Shown here: piece after piece, positions 44,876 to 53,709 of the stretch | Layout: each line of letters starts with the position of its first letter | Position numbering within the stretch: position 1 is the first letter of the stretch | NCBI RefSeq assembly: GCF_003482105.1 | Contig: NZ_QULM01000001.1 | Span: forward strand, 1 to 64,000 | Length of the DNA: 64,000 nt | Direction: 5' to 3' | From: Coprococcus sp. OM04-5BH | GTDB lineage: Bacteria; Bacillota; Clostridia; Lachnospirales; Lachnospiraceae | Made by a program: the position numbers and the translations under genes | The notes under the pieces: generated by a model | Told to the model about the DNA's origin: nothing | The model's database searches: none | The model's input: only the letters and a program-made list of their open reading frames with translations

Positions 44876-45058
44876 GAACATCAGCCCATTTAAAATTTGC
44901 CTTTATGGGTAACGCCCCCTCCCATTATGGGTAACGCCCCCTCGTTTACACTCGGCGGCAAGTCGATTGTGCCATTCAAATATGCGTTTTCAACGCATGG
45001 GCACAATCTCTGGCAAAGGGCTGACGCTGCATGTCAAGTTTTCATATAAAACTTGACA
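44876..45058 (-). repeat. Leader palindromic repeat, expanded copy upstream of the kinase
   Basis: Same outer parts as the feoB copy (CATCAGCCCATTTAAAATTTGCC, GGCAAAGGGCTGACG, and a TGTCAAG/CTTGACA palindrome at 45032-45058). About 105 bases occupy the loop. These hold two 22-base direct repeats (from 44903 and 44925, TTATGGGTAACGCCCCCTC) and a nested hairpin at 44965-45008 (GATTGTGCC/GGCACAATC outside, ATGCGTT/AACGCAT inside). Confidence 0.7.
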
Positions 45059-45105
45059 CAATCAATATTGATCTCAATACATTCCACATTCAAAAATGTT
45101 TTGTC

Positions 45106-45756
45106 TTATTTTAGCCTGTATCCGATTCTGAATACTGTCTGTATGTTGTCGTTCAGATCCAGTTTCCTCCTAAGTCTCTGAATGTGATTGTCCAAGGTTC
45201 TGGTCTCGCCGGTGTACTCCTCCTCCCATACGGACTCATACAGATAACACCGGGAAAGAGCCACATTCTTATGCTGCAGCAGCACCACCAGAAGATCAAA
45301 TTCCTTCATGGTCAGTTCCACCGGCACGCCCTTAAGAAGAACTGTCCTTGATGAAGTATTTACTACGATATCCTTATATGTGTACTCGTCAGTCTGTCTT
45401 CCGGCACGTCTCAACACACTCTCCACTCTGGCAAGAAGCTCACCGATCTGGAAGGGCTTTGCCAGGTAATCGTCGGCTCCCATACGAAGTCCCTTTATTC
45501 TGTCCTGCACCTGCCCCATGGCAGAGATAATAATGACCGGCGTATCCGTAGGCTTGATAAATTCCAGAAGCTCATATCCGTTTATCTCCGGAAGCATAAG
45601 ATCAAGAAGCACCAGATCATACTGTCTCTGCTCGAACATGTCCGCTCCTTCCTTGCCGGTGGAGGCAGAGTAACAGTCATACATTTCCTGCCTTAAGGTA
45701 TTTGCAATTAAATTATTAATAGCCTCATCATCCTCAACTATCAATATCTTTTTCAT
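45106..45756 (-). CDS. OmpR/PhoB-family response regulator
   Basis: 216 residues. Receiver: acidic residues VEDDEA, phospho-acceptor Asp52 in LVLLDLMLPEING, Lys in LAKPFQIGELLARVE. The winged-helix output domain ends with ETRTLDNHIQRLRRKLDLNDNIQTVFRIGYRL. AAGGAG lies six bases before the ATG. It controls unknown genes with the kinase that follows. Confidence 0.93.
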   Translation of the reverse strand: MKKILIVEDDEAINNLIANTLRQEMYDCYSASTGKEGADMFEQRQYDLVLLDLMLPEINGYELLEFIKPTDTPVIIISAMGQVQDRIKGLRMGADDYLAKPFQIGELLARVESVLRRAGRQTDEYTYKDIVVNTSSRTVLLKGVPVELTMKEFDLLVVLLQHKNVALSRCYLYESVWEEEYTGETRTLDNHIQRLRRKLDLNDNIQTVFRIGYRLK

Positions 45757-45777
45757 AAAATTCTCCTTACAATCTCA

Positions 45778-45838
45778 GAACATCAGCCCATTTGAAATCC
45801 GATGGCACCATCCCTTTATCTGATGGCATAGCACTCCA
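45778..45838 (-). repeat. Leader palindromic repeat, copy upstream of the OmpR regulator
   Basis: Begins GAACATCAGCCCATTTGAAATC in plus-strand reading and continues with two related ATGGCA segments. It ends next to the AAGGAG ribosome site. Confidence 0.6.
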
Positions 45839-45849
45839 ATTTGAGGTTT

Positions 45850-45857
45850 ATTATATC
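45850..45857 (-). promoter_or_regulatory. Extended -10 promoter for the two-component operon
   Basis: TGATATAAT on the minus strand, about 95 bases upstream of the regulator ATG. It is divergent from the plus-strand promoter at 45875-45903. Confidence 0.45.
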
Positions 45858-45874
45858 ACAGTTTTGTGTCAAAG

Positions 45875-45966
45875 TTGTAAAATCCTCACCTCTGTAATAT
45901 ACTGACCCCATCTAAATAGCAAATGTACAATGACGCATAGACTCCCATGGGATCGGTGCGTTTTTT
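45875..45966 (+). ncRNA. Candidate small RNA with its own promoter and terminator
   Basis: TTGTAA and TATACT are 17 bases apart (45875-45903), giving a start near 45910. A hairpin with outer arms ACGCA/TGCGT and an inner TCCCATGGGA palindrome ends in TTTTTT at 45961-45966. The predicted transcript is about 55 nt and non-coding. No gene follows on this strand, so it is not an attenuator. Confidence 0.35.
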
Positions 45967-46002
45967 ATTGTTATTGCAACAGAACAAATGCAATATGTTT
46001 AC

Positions 46003-46085
46003 ATTGGGCGACTGCTGGTTAATAAGCGATCAAAACGAATAGAAAAATAAGCGTAATCGGACTATATATGTTATGTGAATGTGGC
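46003..46085 (+). repeat. Decayed copy of the MITE-like element
   Basis: About 80 bases align with the minus strand of 27155-27237 (shared TTGGGCGACTG, GGTTAATAAGC, CGAATAGAAAAA, TATGTGAATGTGG). Frameshifts break the mini-ORF. Confidence 0.6.
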
Positions 46086-46110
46086 AATCTCAAAAAAAGA
46101 AAACTATATA

Positions 46111-46155
46111 AAAATCCCCAGCGAAGACAAAATCAAATGTCCAGGTCGGGGATTT
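46111..46155 (-). terminator. Terminator of the TRAP transporter operon
   Basis: AAATCCCC and GGGGATTT arms with a 28-base loop, followed by TTTATA on the minus strand, about 50 bases past the permease stop. Confidence 0.6.
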
Positions 46156-46206
46156 CTATTTATCTATTTCGTCAGCCGGAGCAAAAGTCCAACCAAATCT
46201 TTTACC

Positions 46207-48246
46207 TTATACCGCCGTTGCTGCGTACTTCTTCTTCTCCACAACCCTGTTGAATACAAGAATTGCCACAACTACTGCAATTCCTATTACATCAGTGAGA
46301 AGTGCAGGATGAATAAGCATAAGTCCGCCTGCCGCAATAACAATACGGGTAATCATGTGCATTCTTGCGAAGCAGTAGCCCTCAAGAGCTGATGCTACAG
46401 CAAATACACCTATGAAAGCTGTTATGGCAATCTGCACAACCCGAAGCGGTGTTGTATCTATCAGCAGCATTGCCGGTGTGTAGCAGAACATATAAGGAAC
46501 TATAAATACAGCAATAGCAAGCTTAGATGCATTGAATGCTGTCTTCATAGGCTTACTCTTGGCAATAGCAGAGCCTGCATAAGCTGCAAGGGCAACCGGT
46601 GGAGTAATATCTGCCACAATACCAAAGTAAAATACGAAGAAATGTGCTGCCATTGTAGGAACACCCATTCTGATAAGGATAGGAGCTGTTGTAGCAGCCA
46701 TGATACAGTAATTTGCGGTTGTAGGAACACCCATACCAAGAACTATGCAGCAAAGCATTGTAAGAATAAGGGCAATTATAAGCTTGTCACCTGCAATTCC
46801 CACAATGGCATTGATAAGATCATTCGCAAGACCTGTCATGGTGATGGTTCCGGCGATTATACCGGCAACACCGCAGGCAGCACCTACAGTAATGGTACTC
46901 TTACCACCTGCAACCAGTGCATCCAATACCTTGTGTGGTGTGATCCTGTTCTCCTTGTCGAATAAACTCACCACGATAGACAATACAATGGCATAGCTGG
47001 CAGCCTTCTGCATTGTCATATAATTTCCTGATACCCATACGACCAGCATAACAAGCGGCAGAAGAAGATATATCTTCTTAAGAAGGTGACTCATCTTAGG
47101 CAGCTTCTCCTTTGGAATACCACTTAAGTTAAGTCTCTTGGCCTCAAGATGTACCGATATAAAAATTCCTGTGAAATAAAGTATGGCAGGAAGTATCGCC
47201 CTTCCGATTATGCTTGAATAGGGCACACCCACAAAGTCTGCCATAAGGAATGCTGCTGCACCCATGATAGGCGGCATTATCTGTCCACCGGTTGATGAGG
47301 CGGCCTCAACTGCTCCGGCAAATTCAGGATCGTAGCCGGTCTTCTTCATCATTGGGATAGTAACAGATCCTGTTGTAACCGTATTTCCAACAGATGAGCC
47401 TGAAACCATACCGCAGAGAGCTGATGATATTACGGCAACCTTGGCAGGTCCGCCTGCAAATCTTCCTGCAACGCAGTTGGCAAGTTCTATGAAGAAGTTT
47501 GATATTCCTGTTCTCTCAAGGAACGCACCGAATATTATGAACACCACTATATACTTGGAGCACACGTTTACCGGTGTGGAGAATATACCCTCCTTGGTAT
47601 AGAACAGGTTACGGATAAAGTATCTGAGCCTTAAGAAAAAGTCCGGATTGGTAAGTCCGTATATCATTGCGTAAAGTATGAAGAAGCCTGCCACAATAAG
47701 GATAGGCATACCAACGCAACGTCTTGTAACCTCTATAAGAGCAAGTATTCCCACAACACCTATGGCGATCTGATACCACTCAAATCTTGTACCCTGATTT
47801 ACGATTGTTTCTGCGTTAAATGTGAAGTAAAAGAATGCCGCTGATCCAACCACCATCATAACTATGTCGTACCATGGCATATAATTTACCTTCTGAGTTC
47901 CCTTCTTCGCCGGGTAGATAAGAAATCCCATAAGGATTATCATTCCCATAAAAGATGTAAGTCTTATCTCCTCAAGAAAGGTTGCAAATAATGTTACATA
48001 TATACACCACAGAGAAAATGCTGCAAGTATAACAGATATAACCGTCTTAGGCTTGCCCACCCATACTCTGGTGTTGGACTCTCTGTCGTACTTTCTCATG
48101 ACTGTGTCGATATTCTCATGGATGGAATTGTCCTTCTCATCCACAAATGCATCGTAGTCATTTAATTTACTTTCTTCTTCAAGATCAAACTGGAGCTCCT
48201 GATTTTGAAGGTCTTTTTCTAATTCTTTTCTTGTCTTGCCGCCCAC
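46207..48246 (-). CDS. TRAP transporter permease, fused small and large subunits (TAXI type)
   Basis: 679 residues. About 60 cytoplasmic residues precede four membrane segments (DctQ-like) and then a DctM-like region of 12 or more segments (AGGPAKVAVISSALCGMVSGSSVGNTVTTGSVTIPMMKK, GAVEAASSTGGQIMPPIMGAAAFLMADFVG). This is the fused DctQM form typical of TAXI-TRAP systems. The start codon is GTG at 48246, after AGGAGGTG. It imports an organic acid or amino acid driven by an ion gradient, with the TAXI binding protein encoded 11 bases upstream. Confidence 0.93.
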   Translation of the reverse strand: MGGKTRKELEKDLQNQELQFDLEEESKLNDYDAFVDEKDNSIHENIDTVMRKYDRESNTRVWVGKPKTVISVILAAFSLWCIYVTLFATFLEEIRLTSFMGMIILMGFLIYPAKKGTQKVNYMPWYDIVMMVVGSAAFFYFTFNAETIVNQGTRFEWYQIAIGVVGILALIEVTRRCVGMPILIVAGFFILYAMIYGLTNPDFFLRLRYFIRNLFYTKEGIFSTPVNVCSKYIVVFIIFGAFLERTGISNFFIELANCVAGRFAGGPAKVAVISSALCGMVSGSSVGNTVTTGSVTIPMMKKTGYDPEFAGAVEAASSTGGQIMPPIMGAAAFLMADFVGVPYSSIIGRAILPAILYFTGIFISVHLEAKRLNLSGIPKEKLPKMSHLLKKIYLLLPLVMLVVWVSGNYMTMQKAASYAIVLSIVVSLFDKENRITPHKVLDALVAGGKSTITVGAACGVAGIIAGTITMTGLANDLINAIVGIAGDKLIIALILTMLCCIVLGMGVPTTANYCIMAATTAPILIRMGVPTMAAHFFVFYFGIVADITPPVALAAYAGSAIAKSKPMKTAFNASKLAIAVFIVPYMFCYTPAMLLIDTTPLRVVQIAITAFIGVFAVASALEGYCFARMHMITRIVIAAGGLMLIHPALLTDVIGIAVVVAILVFNRVVEKKKYAATAV

Positions 48247-48257
48247 AGCTTCACCTC

Positions 48258-49298
48258 CTAATTATTCTCTGAGCTGTCAGAAGCTTCACTAAAAGTATTT
48301 CCCGGCTCTGTTTTGGCAGAACTCTCATCAGTATTCACAGTTATACCATGCTCTGCATAGTATCTTGCTGCCCCCTTATGGAATGGCAATGTCTGTACGC
48401 TGGTGGCATTCTCCACAGAAAGCTCTGAGCCCTTGGCATTTTCCTGGGTAATCTCGTCTGCGTGATCAAATAAAGCAGCTGTAAGCCTGTATACTGTATC
48501 CTCATCTGCATCTGCCGACACGATAAGCACAGCTTTTACGGTGATAGTCTCTACATCCTCATCCTGTCCCGGATAGGTTCCCGCAGGTATAGTAAGAGGT
48601 TCATAGTATGAACACTCCTCCATTATCCTGTCTCTGACCTCGCCGTTTATATTTACCAGATATACTCCGTTTGTAGTTGCAAGCTCTGTTATGGCAGAGG
48701 TAGGTGCTCCGGCAACTATGAATGCCGCATCTATCCTTCCATCCTTAAGAGCTTCCTTTGAATCTTCAAATGACTGGTACTGTGGATTGATATCATTTAT
48801 ACCAAGCCCCGCTCCCTCTAAAACATCAAGAGCATTAAAATATACACCGGAGCCACTGGCACCGATAGATACATCCTTACCCTTAAGATCACTTACCGTC
48901 TTGATATCGGGATCCATTGTGAATAGCTGCACTGTCTCATTGTACAGAGAACCAAGCACCCTGAAATCATGAGTGGCACCATCTTCCTCAAAGGATCTTG
49001 TTCCGTTCCATGCATATGTCATTACGTCAGATTGGGCAAACCCAAGCTGGTAATCTCCATCCTGCACACTCTGTATATTAACCTTGGAACCACCTGTAGA
49101 TACAGCGGTTACGCGAACACCGGCGTAATTCCTCATATATTGAGCAAGTACGCCGCCGTAAGCATAGTAAGTTCCTGCTGTTCCACCGGTTCCAAACATC
49201 ATTCTTTTCTTTCCACCGCCACAACCTGACAGACAGGTTACAACCATGGTCATCACTGCAACAAATACAGTGATCTTCTTAAGAACCGATTTCTTCAT
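48258..49298 (-). CDS. TAXI-family TRAP transporter substrate-binding lipoprotein
   Basis: 346 residues. The lipobox is TCLSGC near residue 26. The mature protein starts RMMFGTGGTAGTYYAYGGVLAQYM, the TAXI signature, and continues with TAVSTGGSKVNIQSVQDGDYQLGFAQSD and the conserved KGKDVSIGASGSGV. A Ser/Glu-rich tail follows residue 320. AGGAGG supports the ATG. Members bind glutamate, other dicarboxylates or unknown ligands. Confidence 0.93.
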   Translation of the reverse strand: MKKSVLKKITVFVAVMTMVVTCLSGCGGGKKRMMFGTGGTAGTYYAYGGVLAQYMRNYAGVRVTAVSTGGSKVNIQSVQDGDYQLGFAQSDVMTYAWNGTRSFEEDGATHDFRVLGSLYNETVQLFTMDPDIKTVSDLKGKDVSIGASGSGVYFNALDVLEGAGLGINDINPQYQSFEDSKEALKDGRIDAAFIVAGAPTSAITELATTNGVYLVNINGEVRDRIMEECSYYEPLTIPAGTYPGQDEDVETITVKAVLIVSADADEDTVYRLTAALFDHADEITQENAKGSELSVENATSVQTLPFHKGAARYYAEHGITVNTDESSAKTEPGNTFSEASDSSENN

Positions 49299-49355
49299 CT
49301 ATTCCTCCTATAAGCTTCCAAACCATACATTTGCAAATGTATGTTGTCCGCCATA

Positions 49356-51131
49356 CTACTTTAAGCTGGCAGGATTGATCTTCTTGGTAGCAATGTCATT
49401 CTTTAACATCTCAACAAACTCTTCCTTGGAAACTGTTGTTGACTTCTGCTCACCGTGAAGTCTGTATGAAACTGTTCCGTCTGCCGCCTCGTTCTTACCA
49501 AGAACAACAAGGTAAGGAACCTTCTCCATCTGAGCCTCTCTTATACGATAGCCAAGCTTCTCTGCACGCTCGTCGATCTCAACTCTGATGCCATTGTCAT
49601 CAAGGTAATCATAGAGACCGTGTGCGTATGCATTTAACTCCTCGTCCTCGTTCTTGACAGGTAATATCTTAGCCTGTACAGGTGAAAGCCAAAGAGGAAG
49701 ATTTCCCTTTGTCTCTTCAAGGATGTATGCCATAAATCTGTCTAATGAACCAAGGATAGCTCTGTGAAGAACTACAGGTGTCTTCTTTGTTCCGTCCTTA
49801 TCAATGTAAGTAAGGTTGAATTTGGCAGGGAGACAGAAGTCAAGCTGGCATGTTGAAAGTGTATATTCATTTCCGATAGCCGGCTTAACATTTACATCAA
49901 GCTTAGGTCCGTAGAATGCGGCCTCACCGATTTCCTCTGTGTACTCGATTCCGATATCGTTAAGAACCTTTCTTAAAGCGTCCTCTGCTTTGTTCCACAT
50001 CTCATCATCCTGGTGATACTTAACCTTGTCCTCAGGATCTCTAAGTGACAGTACGCAACGGTAATCTGTAATATTGAAGTCCTTGTAGGTGTCAAATATA
50101 AGTGATACAACCTTTGCAAATTCATCCTCGATCTGCTCAGGTGTTACGAATATGTGGGCGTCGTTCTGGCAGAAATGTCTGCCTCGCTCTATTCCCTTAA
50201 GTGTACCACTTGCCTCAAATCTGAAGTCGTGGGCGATCTCACCTATACGGATAGGAAGATCCTTATATGAATGCATTCTGTTAGCATATATCATCATGTG
50301 GTGTGGGCAGTTCATAGGGCGAAGTACGAATGACTCACCCTCAACATCCATTGCAGGGAACATGTTATCCTTGTAGTGATCCCAGTGACCTGATGTCTTG
50401 TAGAGATTAACTGTGCCTACGCAAGGTGTCATTACATGGAGGTAGCCAAGTTTTCTCTCCTTTGCCTTAATATAGTTCTCAAGCTCCTGCCAGATTGTAT
50501 ATCCCTTTGGAAGGAACATAGGAAGTCCACGTCCTACAAGATCATCTGACATGAAGAGCTTCATCTCCTTGCCGATCTTTCTGTGGTCACGCTCCTTAGC
50601 CTCCTCAAGAAGCTTAAGGTGCTCTTCAAGCTCCTCTGCTGTTGGGAAGCACACACCATATATTCTCTGCATTATATGGTTATTTGCATCGCCCTTCCAA
50701 TAAACGCCTGAATACTTAACAAGCTTGAAATTCTTACAGAGCTTTGTATTGTCTACATGTGGTCCACGACAGAGATCTGTGAAATCACCCTGATCGTAAA
50801 CTGTTATATTTCCATCCTCAAGACCGCTTATAAGGTCAAGCTTATATTCATCATCAGCAAATAATTCAAGAGCCTCGGCCTTTGAGATCTCTCTTCTGTA
50901 TATCTTCTTGCCTTCCTTGCAGACCTTCTTCATTTCCTTCTCGATGGCTGCAATAGCGTCATCATTTATAACCGCATCACCGAGGTCAATGTCATAGTAA
51001 AAGCCTTCCTTTACTACAGGGCCTACCCAGAACTTAGCATTTGGATATAAATGCTTTACTGCCTGTGCCATAACATGGGCACATGAATGATTAAGAGTAT
51101 TCAGTCTCTCATCTGCTTTAAAATCTACCAT
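49356..51131 (-). CDS. thrS: Threonyl-tRNA synthetase lacking the TGS domain
   Basis: 591 residues against about 640 for the common form. It starts directly at the editing domain (LNTLNHSCAHVMAQAVKHLYP with the HxxxH pair; LCRGPHV). The catalytic core has a motif 2 region HDFRFEASGTLKGIERGRHFCQNDAHIF. Zinc ligands Cys in MNCPHHM, His in NDAHIF and His in VLHRAILGSLDRF are present, and an anticodon-binding domain follows. AAAGGAG precedes the ATG, so the short N-terminus is genuine. Expression is controlled by the T-box leader upstream. Confidence 0.95.
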   Translation of the reverse strand: MVDFKADERLNTLNHSCAHVMAQAVKHLYPNAKFWVGPVVKEGFYYDIDLGDAVINDDAIAAIEKEMKKVCKEGKKIYRREISKAEALELFADDEYKLDLISGLEDGNITVYDQGDFTDLCRGPHVDNTKLCKNFKLVKYSGVYWKGDANNHIMQRIYGVCFPTAEELEEHLKLLEEAKERDHRKIGKEMKLFMSDDLVGRGLPMFLPKGYTIWQELENYIKAKERKLGYLHVMTPCVGTVNLYKTSGHWDHYKDNMFPAMDVEGESFVLRPMNCPHHMMIYANRMHSYKDLPIRIGEIAHDFRFEASGTLKGIERGRHFCQNDAHIFVTPEQIEDEFAKVVSLIFDTYKDFNITDYRCVLSLRDPEDKVKYHQDDEMWNKAEDALRKVLNDIGIEYTEEIGEAAFYGPKLDVNVKPAIGNEYTLSTCQLDFCLPAKFNLTYIDKDGTKKTPVVLHRAILGSLDRFMAYILEETKGNLPLWLSPVQAKILPVKNEDEELNAYAHGLYDYLDDNGIRVEIDERAEKLGYRIREAQMEKVPYLVVLGKNEAADGTVSYRLHGEQKSTTVSKEEFVEMLKNDIATKKINPASLK

Positions 51132-51176
51132 TTCTTTATCTCCTTTTTTATGTTTTATCTACTGAAAAAAATACGG

Positions 51177-51222
51177 GAACAGCAGCTATTAAAAGTTACC
51201 TTTGGCAAGGCTGCTGCTATGT
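51177..51222 (-). repeat. Leader palindromic repeat, copy upstream of thrS
   Basis: GAACAGCAGCTATTAAAAG to GCTGCTGCTATG in plus-strand reading. It lies between the T-box terminator and the thrS start, and the AGCAGC/GCTGCT arms have changed together. Confidence 0.55.
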
Positions 51223-51249
51223 AACGATATCAATGACATCCTTACAATA

Positions 51250-51480
51250 AAAAATCCCCTATACATACAACAAAGTATGTATAAGGGACGAATATACTTA
51301 ACTATCCGCGGTTCCACCCTTTTTCTTCCAAATGGAAACACTTTCTTTACGATTATAACGGTATCACCGGGTCTGATTGGGACCGCTCGGAGATGGTCTT
51401 CCCTTGCCTTGCTTCTGGGGCACTTCCAGCATATGTGTCCCTCTCTGGAGAAGCCTGTGACAGGTACTTTTCTCTTCAAC
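51250..51480 (-). promoter_or_regulatory. T-box leader of thrS
   Basis: On the minus strand the T-box sequence AGGGTGGAACCGCGG (51306-51320) is followed by a terminator hairpin (CCCTTATACATAC / GTATGTATAGGGG, 51254-51285) and a T-run. Upstream lie the AGAGAGGGA element and stem I. An ACC triplet in GAAGACCATC is a plausible threonine specifier. Uncharged tRNA-Thr pairing with the T-box should block termination. Confidence 0.9.
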
Positions 51481-51572
51481 GCATTGTCTAAAGTTTATTT
51501 CAAAAAACTTACTGTGTCAAGAAGAAAATTTTGTAAAAAATCCGTCTATTTTGAGCACCTGTGCCATAACAT

Positions 51573-51612
51573 AATAGGGAGAGCATGTGCAAGCCACACG
51601 CTCCCCCCTATT
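51573..51612. repeat. Hairpin at the end of the IS110 remnant
   Basis: AATAGGGAGAGCATGTG pairs, with two small irregularities, with CACACGCTCCCCCCTATT. No clear T-run follows on either strand. Confidence 0.45.
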
Positions 51613-51771
51613 TGTTGTCTTGCCCGTAAAATGCATTTCAATACGCTTTCAAACTCAGGAAAATATTCATCCAAAACAGCAATAATCGTATTCTTTATAT
51701 CTGATTTTGTTTGACTGTTAATGTCCGGTTGGTTCCATTCCTATAACAACATTTGTAAAATCATCCACGTG
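51611..51771 (-). pseudogene. IS110-family transposase remnant
   Basis: The minus strand reads HVDDFTNVVIGMEPTGH and stop, the conserved IS110 segment that normally continues YW. After a deletion and frameshift it continues KSDIKNTIIAVLDEYFPEFESV, which matches the later IS110 LDxxFPEY segment. Too little remains for activity. Confidence 0.7.
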
Positions 51772-51796
51772 CAAAAGAAAAGCACCTAATATGGTG

Positions 51797-52057
51797 CTAA
51801 TCTTCATAGTGAAATTTACAAGAATATATTATGAGATTTTGGTTACTATCAAAGTTATATGTAAGTCTGTGTTCGTCCGTTATCCGTCTACTACATACTT
51901 TCCTATGCTTTAACGGTTCAGGCTTACCAATTCCCTCTAATAGTCCATCACGGTCTATGCTCTTTATAAGCTCGTTGATCCGCTTTACAATCTTTTTATC
52001 TTCCTTCTGCCAGTCCGTGTACTGCTGCCATGCAGTCGGAGTAAATACTACATTCAT
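51797..52057 (-). CDS. YoeB/Txe-type toxin (mRNA endonuclease)
   Basis: 86 residues. The core matches YoeB: WQKEDKKIVKRINELI, GIGKPEPLK, SRRITDEHRLTY and the C-terminal HYED with catalytic His-Tyr. Between GKPEPLK and SRRI the segment reads HRKVC, about two residues shorter than in E. coli YoeB. Its ATG overlaps the antitoxin stop (TAATG), so the pair is translationally coupled. It cleaves mRNA on the ribosome when freed from antitoxin. Confidence 0.9.
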   Translation of the reverse strand: MNVVFTPTAWQQYTDWQKEDKKIVKRINELIKSIDRDGLLEGIGKPEPLKHRKVCSRRITDEHRLTYNFDSNQNLIIYSCKFHYED

Positions 52058-52311
52058 TATTCGTATTCTCCTAATTCATCTATCGTCTTTGTGATAAATC
52101 CACCGGCTTCAGCTTCAGCCATAGATTTATCCAGCATAGCAAGATATTCGGCATTTCTCTTAGCTTTCATAATCTCATTGTATTCAGCTTCCGACATCAT
52201 CACTATGTTTTCATTCTTTGGTCTTGAAACAATCAATGTTTCCCCTCTGAAAACCTTATCACATAACGCTTTAAAATTTTCTCTTACATCCATGCTCTTT
52301 ACTACTAACAT
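52057..52311 (-). CDS. Phd/YefM-type antitoxin
   Basis: 84 residues from the ATG at 52311, which has GAGGTG six bases upstream. The N-terminal DNA-binding half (VKSMDVRENFKALCDKVFRGETLIVSRPKNENIVMMSEAEYNEI) is typical Phd/YefM, and the acidic helical tail binds the toxin. It should repress its own promoter in complex with the toxin. Confidence 0.9.
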   Translation of the reverse strand: MLVVKSMDVRENFKALCDKVFRGETLIVSRPKNENIVMMSEAEYNEIMKAKRNAEYLAMLDKSMAEAEAGGFITKTIDELGEYE

Positions 52312-52486
52312 ATTTAACACCTCATTTCCGTGCAAAAAATCGTATGTTTTTTCGTACTTTTATTATATGTCATTATTATTTCCTTGTCAACTGATCTTAT
52401 ACTGGAAAATATTAAAAGTGTATTTTTAACAATTATAAACAGGTTTAATTATATTTACTGTTTGAGAAATTTTCTATAAAAGAGAA

Positions 52487-52516
52487 AAAGAGTGACCACC
52501 GAAGTGATCACTCTTT
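52487..52516 (-). terminator. Terminator after the transketolase remnant
   Basis: AAAGAGTGATCAC and GTGGTCACTCTTT arms with a TTCG tetraloop-like turn, followed by TTCTC on the minus strand. Confidence 0.75.
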
Positions 52517-52546
52517 AGATTAAGTATATAAAATGCATTTGCGTGT

Positions 52547-52860
52547 TTAAAGAGCTGCCTTTATCTGCTCATATATTCCGTCAGCGTCAAGCTTATACTT
52601 CTTGAGAAGCTCCTTTGCAGGACCTGACTCGCCGAAGGTATCTCTTACGCCGATCTTTGTCATCCTGGTAGGGCATTTTTCTGCAAGGACTTCTGCTACT
52701 GCACTGCCGAGGCCTCCGATAATGGAATGTTCCTCAACGGTGAATACTCTTCCTGTAGCTGATGCTGCCTTGATGACCAGCTCCTCATCTATTGGCTTAA
52801 TGGTATGAATGTTGATGAGCTTCGCATCTATTCCATCTGCTGCTTTCTGTTCTCCGCCCC
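52547..52860 (-). pseudogene. C-terminal remnant of transketolase
   Basis: About 104 codons read EEQ-less but clear transketolase C-domain sequence: AKLINIHTIKPIDEELVIKAA, TVEEHSIIGGLGSAVAEVL and GVRDTFGESGPAKELLKKYKL, ending at TAA. There is no start codon and no cofactor domain. It begins about 20 bases after the transaldolase stop. A deletion has removed the rest of an original transaldolase-transketolase operon; this is inferred from gene order common in related bacteria. Confidence 0.85.
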
Positions 52861-52888
52861 ATTTTTATGATTGTTCAGTAATCACCGA

Positions 52889-53542
52889 TCACTCACCGAA
52901 TACTGCCTTGTAATCCCTCTGGAACTTCTCAATACCCTGATCAGTTAAAGGATGTTTTGTCATCTGTTCAATAACTGAGTATGGAACTGTTGCAATGTCT
53001 GCACCTGCAAGAGCACAATCTGTAACATGAATAGGGTTACGAACTGACGCACAGATGATCTCTGTATCAAGTGCATAATTTTTAAATATTGTTACGATAT
53101 CCCGGATAAGGTTCACACCTGTTGTGCTGATATCGTCAAGTCTTCCAAGGAATGGTGAAACATATGTTGCACCTGCTCTTGCTGCAAGAAGAGCCTGGTT
53201 AGCTGTGAAGATAAGAGTTACATTTGTCTTGATACCCTCTGATGAAAGTACCTTGACAGCCTTAAGTCCTTCAACTGTCATAGGGATCTTAACTACCATG
53301 TTAGGATGGATCGCTGCGATCTCTCTTCCTTCCCTGATCATGCCCTCTGCGTCAACAGTTGTAGCCTTAACCTCGCCGCTTATAGGTCCGTCAACGATAG
53401 TTGTTATCTCCTTGATAACCTCGTTGAAATCTCTTCCTTCCTTGGCAATAAGGGATGGATTTGTGGTCACTCCACATATAACTCCCATGTCATTTGCCTT
53501 TCTGATATCCTCTACATTAGCTGTATCAATAAAAAACTTCAT
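52889..53542 (-). CDS. Transaldolase / fructose-6-phosphate aldolase family (TalC/Fsa type)
   Basis: 217 residues, the short-form length. It starts [16 protein letters not shown] and contains [13 protein letters not shown], the Schiff-base lysine in [15 protein letters not shown] and [14 protein letters not shown]. The frame runs up to 53623, but the ATG at 53542 has GGAAGGGAAG upstream and matches the family start. It acts in the non-oxidative pentose phosphate pathway or as an aldolase. Confidence 0.92.
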   Translation of the reverse strand: MKFFIDTANVEDIRKANDMGVICGVTTNPSLIAKEGRDFNEVIKEITTIVDGPISGEVKATTVDAEGMIREGREIAAIHPNMVVKIPMTVEGLKAVKVLSSEGIKTNVTLIFTANQALLAARAGATYVSPFLGRLDDISTTGVNLIRDIVTIFKNYALDTEIICASVRNPIHVTDCALAGADIATVPYSVIEQMTKHPLTDQGIEKFQRDYKAVFGE

Positions 53543-53709
53543 AGTACTTCCCTTCCTTTCTACTGTATTTGTATTTTTGTATCTATATTTGAATGGCCTT
53601 GTATAAGGCTCATATCTGACCATAATTATTATTTGCTTCTATTCATTTACCTTTGATCGGTTATCTATGATCTCTTGTCCCTATCTTATTGTCTTTGATC
53701 ATTTGTCTT

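Noticed and set aside
46068..46392. Small plus-strand ORFs following the decayed MITE copy
   Set aside because: They run through the TRAP operon terminator and antisense to its permease gene.
51202..51714. 170-residue plus-strand ORF
   Set aside because: It is antisense to the T-box leader and IS110 remnant, has no ribosome site and no recognisable protein features.
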